A stretch of DNA of 64,000 bases from Ignavibacteria bacterium (GTDB taxonomy: Bacteria > Bacteroidota > Ignavibacteria > Ignavibacteriales > SURF-24), in assembly GCA_025612245.1 (NCBI GenBank), contig JAAXKQ010000001.1, positions 310,001 through 374,000 on the forward strand, read 5' to 3'. Below are positions 58,003-64,000 of this stretch, piece after piece; within the stretch, counting starts at the first letter, position 1, and each line of letters opens with the position of its first letter. A program made the position numbers and the translations under genes. Under the pieces are notes generated by a model. The model made no database searches. It had not been told where the DNA came from and saw nothing but the letters and a program-made list of their open reading frames with translations.

Positions 58003-60303
58003 TTACTCGCCGAGCACCCTGTTCTTTGAGACTCCTTTCAGGCGCTTTTGTCCGTCTGAAGGGCGGGAGTAATAATAGTAATATTTGTAGTAAGACCCGT
58101 AGCCTGCCCTGTAGCTGAAATTATTAAGGAGCACGCCAATAAATGTATTTGCTTCGTGCCTCAGGAGTTCAATTGACTTTGTCATCAGGTCGGCCTCGGT
58201 TGTTTCCGCAGAAACGACAAGTATTGAAGCGTCAACTTTTCTTGAAAGTATTTCAGAATCTGTAACCGCAATAATCGGAGGCGAATCTACAATAATCATG
58301 TCAAATTCCGACTTAAGACGGTTCAGGAAGTCATCAAAGTGGCTGGAGCCCAGGAGTTCCGAAGGATTCGGAGGAATGGTGCCAGCCGTAGAATAGTAAA
58401 GATTGTTAACGTTTGACTTTCTGATAATCTGTTCAAACTCCACCTCTCCAAATACATAATCCGTAAAGCCCGGATACCTTTCGGCCTTAAAGAGATTGTG
58501 AAGTCTCGGCTTCCTTAAGTCACAGTCGATAATGATGGTCTTCTTGTTAGCCTGAGCGAAACTTCCGGCAAGGTTAATTGCAGAGGTAGTTTTACCTTCC
58601 GAAGGTGCCGACGAGGTCACAAGAATGGTTTTAATTCCGTCATTGTCGAATTTTGAGAACTGAACCCTTGTTCTTAATGCCCTGTAGGCTTCGGCTGGAA
58701 TTGAATCCGGCTTTTTAGCCACAATAAACTCCAGTTCCTTGTTTCCGCCAGGTCCAAGTCCCTCAATTTTCGGAATCCATGCCAGAACGTTTATGTTCCT
58801 GCGCTCAATGTCTTCAGGTGTCTTTATCGTATTGTCAAAATAATTACGTACAAAAGCAAAACCAACGCCCATACCGACGCCAAGAATAAGTCCTATCAGT
58901 ACAATAAGCGGCCTGTTTGGTTTTGAAGGCGTCTCGGCGATTCTTCCATAATCTATTATGAGTACGTTCCCGGGTTCCGACTGCTCATTTACCATGGCCT
59001 CCTGGTACTTTTCCTCAACCACAAGGTAGAGTTTTTCCAAGGCAGCCCTTTCGCGTTCCTTTCTTGCGTACTCAATTATTGATGAAGGCAGAGAGTTAAA
59101 TTTCTTTTCATAGCTTCCCACAATGGAGTTAAGCTTCTGCAGGGAGGCTCTGGCTCCCTGGCTTTTTATCTCCTCTTCCATGACGCTTTTTGTCAGCTGC
59201 TTTACCTCCTCAGGACTTGAAGCCAGTATGCCTGCCTTATAGACGGCCTTCTTCTGCTCAACCTGAATTTTAAGAGAGTTTATTTTTGCGTCATAATCCG
59301 CCAGCACCCTCTTGTCAACACGGCTGGCATTATTGTTTGAACCCGAAAGAGCGATTGATTTCTGTATCTCCTGTTCAGCAATCTGTTCCTGAAGCGCTTT
59401 TATGTACGGTTCAGCAACAAAGCTTTCGAGGTAATCGGCAAGGCGGGGATCCTGCTTTTTCAGTTCATCTCTATACTTGGAAAGATTTTTTTCGGAAACA
59501 ATCAGTTCAATTTCAGCGGCATGTTTATCGGCGTCGAACTTGCTCAGCTGATCGATCAGTGCTTTTGACTGTTCGTCAAGTGCAACGATACCGCCTGCCT
59601 GCTGGTACTGGCGCAAGTTTTCTTCTGCTTTCAGCAGGTCGTTCTGCTTTTCCTTGCGCTGGTCGGCCAGAAATTCCTTTACCTGTGTTAGTTTGAGCCT
59701 GCTGTTGCGCAAGCTGAAATCTTTATATGCCTTGGCATATTCGTTTGCAATAACAGAAGCCTCATAGGCCGAAGGCGATTCGACAGAAATTTCAACTATA
59801 TCGAGTCCCCTTTTTTGTTCGATGGACACTTTCTTGGAAAGCATGTCGGCTAAATTGGCTATGGACTGAACGGGAGATCCGCCGTTTTTTGTCTTATCGG
59901 CTTCTCTGCTTAAGATCAGCTTAAAAAGACTCTTGCGGTTTGCATTTTTATAATCTTCAGTCAGTGCTTTTGCAACGTTTTCCCTGACTGTATAGCTTTT
60001 GAGCACTTCAATTTCATTTGCAACCAACCTGTCGCTTCCAAAGTCCTGCATCTCGGGAATGAGCGGCGAATCGAGAATATTGCCCTGGGGCTTGGATATT
60101 TTTAACACCGTACTGGACTTATAAATATCAGGAGCCTTGATGGCATAAATGATTGCAACGACCAGCCCGGTCAGGCTTATTAAAACAATCGGAATGATGT
60201 TATTCCGGATCAGATTTATATAGTCCTTAAATGAATTGCTTTCTGGTTCCCTTTCACTCAGTTTTATGTTTTCCACCACGTATTTCCCTTTATTTTCTAA
60301 CAA
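58003..60303 (-). CDS. Polysaccharide co-polymerase and tyrosine autokinase (Wzc-like)
   Basis: The protein has 766 residues. Two membrane segments (about 34-55 and 462-482) flank a Wzz-type periplasmic domain with coiled coils. The C-terminal BY-kinase has Walker A in SAPSEGKTTSAINLAG, Walker A' in IIIDCDLRKPRLH and Walker B in MIIVDSPPI, and ends in a tyrosine cluster (YGSYYKYYYYYSRPS). It sets chain length and export of capsule or exopolysaccharide. It overlaps the SLBB gene by 14 bases, so the two are coupled. Confidence 0.93.
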   Translation of the reverse strand: MLENKGKYVVENIKLSEREPESNSFKDYINLIRNNIIPIVLISLTGLVVAIIYAIKAPDIYKSSTVLKISKPQGNILDSPLIPEMQDFGSDRLVANEIEVLKSYTVRENVAKALTEDYKNANRKSLFKLILSREADKTKNGGSPVQSIANLADMLSKKVSIEQKRGLDIVEISVESPSAYEASVIANEYAKAYKDFSLRNSRLKLTQVKEFLADQRKEKQNDLLKAEENLRQYQQAGGIVALDEQSKALIDQLSKFDADKHAAEIELIVSEKNLSKYRDELKKQDPRLADYLESFVAEPYIKALQEQIAEQEIQKSIALSGSNNNASRVDKRVLADYDAKINSLKIQVEQKKAVYKAGILASSPEEVKQLTKSVMEEEIKSQGARASLQKLNSIVGSYEKKFNSLPSSIIEYARKERERAALEKLYLVVEEKYQEAMVNEQSEPGNVLIIDYGRIAETPSKPNRPLIVLIGLILGVGMGVGFAFVRNYFDNTIKTPEDIERRNINVLAWIPKIEGLGPGGNKELEFIVAKKPDSIPAEAYRALRTRVQFSKFDNDGIKTILVTSSAPSEGKTTSAINLAGSFAQANKKTIIIDCDLRKPRLHNLFKAERYPGFTDYVFGEVEFEQIIRKSNVNNLYYSTAGTIPPNPSELLGSSHFDDFLNRLKSEFDMIIVDSPPIIAVTDSEILSRKVDASILVVSAETTEADLMTKSIELLRHEANTFIGVLLNNFSYRAGYGSYYKYYYYYSRPSDGQKRLKGVSKNRVLGE

Positions 60304-60817
60304 TATTTAATATTAAAATGCTAAGCGATATTAACGTCGAAACAACAGACAAAGTCATATTAAAATAGTCTCTGAAATACATTCTCGGTTCGCCAGGAAC
60401 CAGGAGGACATCGCCAACCACCAAATTCGGGATCTGTTCTTTATTCTTAGTCAGACTTTCTCCCCATAAAAGGTCATTATAATTAAACTTAATCAGTGTC
60501 TGTGATGAATCAGGGTTCACCCTGAAAAGCCTCAGGTCATCAAGATGCGCCTCATCTGTCGGGCCACCGGCATATGAAATGAGGTCCCTTACGTTAACAT
60601 AGCTGGGTACAAGGTATCTTCCGGGATATCTGACAAAGCCCCAGACAGAGACCTTTATATTGACGGCCTCGGGGTCAGAATAGTCGAAAAATCCGCCCTG
60701 AGTATTCCTGAATTGATTAAGATCGGCACCTATCTTTATGTTGCCTTCCTGTGCAAACGCAGTGCTGGTAAAAGAGAATATAAGGCCCAGGAAAAGTAGG
60801 TAAAGAAAATGTTTCAT
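60290..60817 (-). CDS. SLBB-domain polysaccharide export protein
   Basis: The protein has 175 residues. A signal peptide (about 1-22) precedes an SLBB domain with VSVWGFVRYPGRYLVPSYVNVRDLISYAGG, then a C-terminal membrane segment (about 152-172). It is much shorter than Wza (about 380) and lacks the N-terminal poly_export motif, so it is a minimal export partner. It works with the Wzc-like protein encoded next to it. Confidence 0.85.
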   Translation of the reverse strand: MKHFLYLLFLGLIFSFTSTAFAQEGNIKIGADLNQFRNTQGGFFDYSDPEAVNIKVSVWGFVRYPGRYLVPSYVNVRDLISYAGGPTDEAHLDDLRLFRVNPDSSQTLIKFNYNDLLWGESLTKNKEQIPNLVVGDVLLVPGEPRMYFRDYFNMTLSVVSTLISLSILILNIVRK

Positions 60818-60886
60818 TAAAAAGTCCTTTGGTTTGAAAAGAGTCCCAAATTTTGGAACTAAATTTACTTAATTAAAGCCCACAAA

Positions 60887-61771
60887 TCAAAACAGAATCT
60901 TCTGAACTTTTAGGGTAATTTTTTGTACCGCAAGTACCCCTGCAACAAGCCCAATCATCGGTCCGCTTAGTATAATTGTAATGTTTACGAACGGGTCATT
61001 TACAAAACCGAAGTCGGGCAATGCAGCATATTTAATGAGCCACCAGTTGACAAGTCTGAAAAGCCCAAATGAGATACAAGAGGCTGCAAGACCAATCATT
61101 ATGCCGTTCATTACAATCGGCAGCCTTATAAGCGAGAGCCTGGCCCCGACGAGCTTCATTGTCTCGAGCTGCAGGCTTTTACCGTTTATGACGAGCCTGT
61201 TGGTCGAATAGACAATATAAAGAGAGATCAGTACCAGCACGGCAGCCGCAGAAAAAACGTATTTTTTCATTGCCCTCAGTGAATTTAAGGCTTCATAGAC
61301 GCTCTGGCTCTGTGAGACGACCTCGTCAATTCCCGGCAGCGCGCTTATACCTGCGCTTGCCCTCCTCAACGAGTCCGGCGTTACGTATTCATCTTTGAGA
61401 CTGAGGACAAAGCTTGACGGAAGAGGGTTATATTCCAGTACTTCCCTGAAATCCTCGCCCGTTTCCTTCAGGAACTCCTTTTCAGCTGCCTCCCGGGATA
61501 CGTATCTCGACGACTTAACATAATCTAGCTTTCCGATCCTTTCTTTTAGCAATGAAATGTCGTCCTCTGAAAGCCCGTCGGCCAGGAAGACATTTAATGT
61601 AACCTTGTCCTTAATCCTCATTTCCAGAATTCCGGATAATTTAATCAGGATCAAAGAAGCCAGGACGAGCAAAACTGAAATACACGTCATAAAAAGCGAC
61701 ATTACGAATGACAGTTTAGCTCTTCCAAAAGATCTGAAAGACTCTTGTATATATATATATGGTGACGACAT
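60887..61771 (-). CDS. ftsX: Cell division ABC transporter permease FtsX
   Basis: The protein has 294 residues and four membrane segments, with an extracellular domain between the first and second. The start YIQESFRSFGRAKLS and the central VTLNVFLADGLSEDDI and LRAMKKYVFSAAAVLVLISLY match FtsX. I chose ATG at MSSPYIYIQE; a TTG 33 bases upstream is possible. It would regulate cell-wall hydrolases with FtsE, but ftsE is not adjacent, which is unusual. Confidence 0.88.
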   Translation of the reverse strand: MSSPYIYIQESFRSFGRAKLSFVMSLFMTCISVLLVLASLILIKLSGILEMRIKDKVTLNVFLADGLSEDDISLLKERIGKLDYVKSSRYVSREAAEKEFLKETGEDFREVLEYNPLPSSFVLSLKDEYVTPDSLRRASAGISALPGIDEVVSQSQSVYEALNSLRAMKKYVFSAAAVLVLISLYIVYSTNRLVINGKSLQLETMKLVGARLSLIRLPIVMNGIMIGLAASCISFGLFRLVNWWLIKYAALPDFGFVNDPFVNITIILSGPMIGLVAGVLAVQKITLKVQKILF

Positions 61772-61822
61772 CGGTTTTCGGAAAATTTTTGATTTTTTTT
61801 TCAAAAATACACTTTTTTTTCC

Positions 61823-62323
61823 TTAAAAGCTCGATTCATCCACCCAGCGCTGTATCTGCCAGGCTTTTGTTGATGTATTTTTCTTTAGTATGAGGCTGAC
61901 TTTCCCGTCGGCCCTTTGTATATCGGTAGGATTAAAGGTAATGGTAAGGTTGAAACTTCTTACAATGCTCGTTGAATCACCCGAAATCAGCAATATATTA
62001 TTCCAGATCAGGTCCAGGCGCTGTGAATTCTGGAAAAGCCCGTAAGTGGCGCGCATTTCGTCATCCCTCCCCCAGGTCACATCAAAGCCCTTGTCATAAT
62101 CCCTGTATGTAAAAGTAAAATCGGGACTTAAGAGCTGTCCGTAGATTGTGGTATCCTTCATGGTGTAAGCATACTGCATATTCTGGAAGACGCCTTCGAC
62201 TTTCGACTGGTCCATAATCAGAGAGGTTCCTGAATTCAGGTTTTCATCCAGAGCCGGGGCAAACGGATTGACGCATCCCTTAAGTCCAAGCAGGAGCAGG
62301 CAATATGTAAGAATCCTCTTAAT
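61823..62323 (-). CDS. Lipoprotein with a probable ATT start codon
   Basis: The protein has 166 residues if started at ATT, 62323-62321. From there the frame reads a lipoprotein signal: KRILTYCLLLLGLKGC, with Cys17. The ATT is preceded by AAAGGAAGGCTAA, a good ribosome binding site, and overlaps the previous stop. The next in-frame ATG (62215) would skip the whole signal peptide. The mature part resembles the preceding lipoprotein (hydrophobic strands and a conserved W...QRWVDES end), so an NTF2-like fold is possible. If the start is not ATT, this would be a 130-residue soluble fragment. Confidence 0.6.
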   Translation of the reverse strand: MKRILTYCLLLLGLKGCVNPFAPALDENLNSGTSLIMDQSKVEGVFQNMQYAYTMKDTTIYGQLLSPDFTFTYRDYDKGFDVTWGRDDEMRATYGLFQNSQRLDLIWNNILLISGDSTSIVRSFNLTITFNPTDIQRADGKVSLILKKNTSTKAWQIQRWVDESSF

Positions 62324-62876
62324 TTAGCCTTCCTTTCAGTTCGCTCCAGCTGGGATACTTTTCATCCTTAATATCCATCCAGTAGCTTATGACCCACTGG
62401 AGCCTGTTGTCTCTGATCAAAGTAAAATGCAGGTTGCCCTGATAATATTTCGGCTTCTGATCGTCCTGAAAAGGCACTGATATTGCATATCCGGCAGAAT
62501 AAGAAGCACTGTCACCCTGAGGGTTTAATTCCGGGTTAGAAAAGCTCAGTGTAATTATTGCATTTTGAGGTACGGAGTTTATGAGGTTATTAAAAAACTG
62601 CGCTTCGTCCTGCCTTGTCCAGCTTTGAAGAAAAGAATACTTTGATACTGATCCGGCAGAAGGAGAAAATGTAAAGACATCCTCGGAAAAGCAGGCCATG
62701 TAGTTATCGTTTAATTTATCCTTAAAAGAATTCTGCAAGTTCTGAATAAGTATTTCCGGAGTAGTTGCGGGCTGGTAATTCCCCCTTTGCGTATTCGGAT
62801 CCTCAGAATCCCTGGTTCTGAAGATATCGCAGGAAGAAAGACTAAAAAGGAGCAGTATGAAAAAATATTTTTTCAT
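62319..62876 (-). CDS. Lipoprotein of unknown function, paralogue of the next gene
   Basis: The protein has 185 residues. The lipoprotein signal ends LSLSSC-like (FSLSSC, Cys16). The C-terminal half shows LHFTLIRDNRLQWVISYWMDIKD, parallel to the LILKKNTSTKAWQIQRWVDE end of the downstream gene; both probably have an NTF2/SnoaL-like fold. Its stop overlaps the probable ATT start of that gene. No function can be named. Confidence 0.75.
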   Translation of the reverse strand: MKKYFFILLLFSLSSCDIFRTRDSEDPNTQRGNYQPATTPEILIQNLQNSFKDKLNDNYMACFSEDVFTFSPSAGSVSKYSFLQSWTRQDEAQFFNNLINSVPQNAIITLSFSNPELNPQGDSASYSAGYAISVPFQDDQKPKYYQGNLHFTLIRDNRLQWVISYWMDIKDEKYPSWSELKGRLN

Positions 62877-62923
62877 GAAAATTTAATTTTTCATTTGCAT
62901 TTGGATTTCGTGTGCAATTTATT

Positions 62924-63658
62924 TCACTTTCCGGCAATGATTATCAGCCTTTGTGATTTTTCTTTTGAAAACGCCCCTCCGGCATAGTCGCCGAAAGTTT
63001 TAACCGCCTTAAGTCCGGCATTTTCCAGGGCACAGACAATTTCATCTTCGGCATAAAGGCATACGGACTCTGTGTAAGTTTTTTCTCCCGAAGAATTTAT
63101 GAGCCTGATTTCCTTGACTACCCTGTTTTTTATAATTGCGCGCTTCTGAATGACCGTCCTGCCGTTTGCACTGTCTGTGGTCTCGGCTACAAGATTCTTC
63201 TTAAGGAAGAAGATGTTAAAGTAGTCAAAGACAAAAAAACCTTTTTCACAGAGCAGCTCATTGGCATCATTAAAAAGAGCAAAATTCTCTTCATCGCTCT
63301 CAAAATAACCAAAGCTCGTAAAGAGATTAATTATGAGATCGAACTGTTTCTTTAATGCCGGGTGCCTGACGTCTGCATTAAAGAAATCGATATCGAGCTG
63401 AAGCTCCCGGCTTTTCCTTTTTGCAACCTGCAGAAGGTTGCGGCTCAAATCGAAGGCGGTTACCTTGTAACCGGCCGAAGAAAAAAGGACTGAATGTCTG
63501 CCTGCACCACAGGCAATATCCAGGACACTGCCACCCGGCCTTATGGAAACGTTGCCAAGAATGAGCTTAAAAAGTCTGCGGGCATCTTCGTCGTTCCGGT
63601 GTTTATAGACTTCGAGATATTCGCTGGAATCAAACCAGTCCTTAAACCATTCTGCCAT
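62924..63658 (-). CDS. Class I SAM-dependent methyltransferase
   Basis: The protein has 244 residues. Motif I is VLDIACGAGRHSVLFSSAGY, followed by VTAFDLS and LIINLFTSFGYFES. It begins with a short N-terminal WFDSSEYLEVYKHR block common in this group. The substrate is unknown. It begins two bases past the recR stop, so it is co-transcribed with recR. Confidence 0.88.
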   Translation of the reverse strand: MAEWFKDWFDSSEYLEVYKHRNDEDARRLFKLILGNVSIRPGGSVLDIACGAGRHSVLFSSAGYKVTAFDLSRNLLQVAKRKSRELQLDIDFFNADVRHPALKKQFDLIINLFTSFGYFESDEENFALFNDANELLCEKGFFVFDYFNIFFLKKNLVAETTDSANGRTVIQKRAIIKNRVVKEIRLINSSGEKTYTESVCLYAEDEIVCALENAGLKAVKTFGDYAGGAFSKEKSQRLIIIAGK

Positions 63659-63660
63659 AA

Positions 63661-64000
63661 TCAGATTGCGTTTCTCGAGATTACAGCCCTGCCGATTGTA
63701 GCTTCGTCGGTAAACTCCAGGTCGCCTCCGACCGGGATTCCGCGGGCAATCCGGGAAACCTTTACTCCCAAGGGTTTAATGAGTCTGGCAAGGTACAAAG
63801 AAGTCGTTTCTCCTTCCGTGTCGGGGTTAAGGGCCAGAATTACCTCTTTTGTCTCCCCTGTGTCGAGCCTTTTTACGAGCTCTTTAATCTTAAGAGACTC
63901 TGCGCTCGTACCGCTCAAGGGTGAAAGCACGCCTCCTAAGACGTGATAAAGACCATTATACTCGTTTGTTTTTTCAATAGCTATAACGTCACTTGCTTCC
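63661..64000 (-). CDS. recR: Recombination protein RecR (3' part; runs off the window)
   Basis: The visible 112 codons cover the Toprim domain and C-terminus. The frame stays open to the window edge: VIAIEKTNEYNGLYHVLGG and LSPLSG, then EVILALNPDTEGE and RIARGIPVGGDLEF with TDEATIGRA. This matches RecR, which acts with RecF and RecO in gap repair. The start and zinc finger lie beyond the window. Confidence 0.95.
   Translation of the reverse strand, partial: EASDVIAIEKTNEYNGLYHVLGGVLSPLSGTSAESLKIKELVKRLDTGETKEVILALNPDTEGETTSLYLARLIKPLGVKVSRIARGIPVGGDLEFTDEATIGRAVISRNAI

Overview
The window is an ordinary chromosomal stretch, with no phage, insertion sequence or CRISPR array visible, from a Gram-negative bacterium of the Bacteroidota/Ignavibacteriota side of the tree. 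The best evidence is the class of C-terminal type IX secretion (T9SS) sorting domain that begins with NYPNPFNP in two intact genes and survives as a remnant in a third. Other pointers are a Bacteroidota-type Hc1 histone-like protein, LpxH (so lipid A), BioY, outer-membrane barrel-like proteins and purine-rich Shine-Dalgarno sites. I infer an Ignavibacteria-like organism; the genus cannot be read from the sequence.

Layout. 1-4.5 kb: a nine-haem T9SS cytochrome and a T9SS phosphodiester glycosidase-like protein. 4.5-13 kb: tRNA-Leu, PBP1A, LpxH, an M1 peptidase, GlgC and UvrC. 13-19.5 kb: a lipoprotein, a SixA-like phosphatase, the SRP RNA, tRNA-Ala, small membrane proteins (including a 31-codon gene with a strong ribosome binding site), an MBL hydrolase, an acyl-ACP thioesterase and Hc1. 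19.7-30.5 kb: a membrane-fused Fe-S reductase, BioY, a clostripain-like lipoprotein, a paired active/inactive M16 peptidase, and an exported dipeptide epimerase next to an NlpC/P60 peptidase. 30.6-39.7 kb: a PAS histidine kinase, then a minus-strand locus of SGNH, SGNH, fatty-acyl-AMP ligase-like, acyl carrier protein, MBOAT and SGNH genes. 40-54.6 kb: housekeeping and transport (a ProC-like reductase, a PPi-type PfkA, UvrD, an M29 peptidase, MFS, PepD/PqqD, OPT, PdxJ). 54.7-64 kb: groESL under a CIRCE operator, a UDP-xylose-synthase/Wzc/SLBB polysaccharide set, FtsX, two related lipoproteins, a methyltransferase and the 3' part of recR.

The most interesting region is 33.1-39.7 kb. Its gene classes (adenylating ligase, carrier protein, MBOAT acyltransferase, SGNH proteins) match the roles of DltA, DltC, DltB and DltD, but the ligase resembles fatty-acyl-AMP ligases, so it may O-acylate a surface or secreted polymer with a fatty acyl group. 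Immediately after the last SGNH gene lies a decayed T9SS sorting domain, separated from it by one in-frame stop; that enzyme seems to have lost a surface-targeting tail. A second unusual point is a lipoprotein at 61.8-62.3 kb whose complete signal peptide can only be reached from an ATT start codon preceded by a good ribosome binding site.
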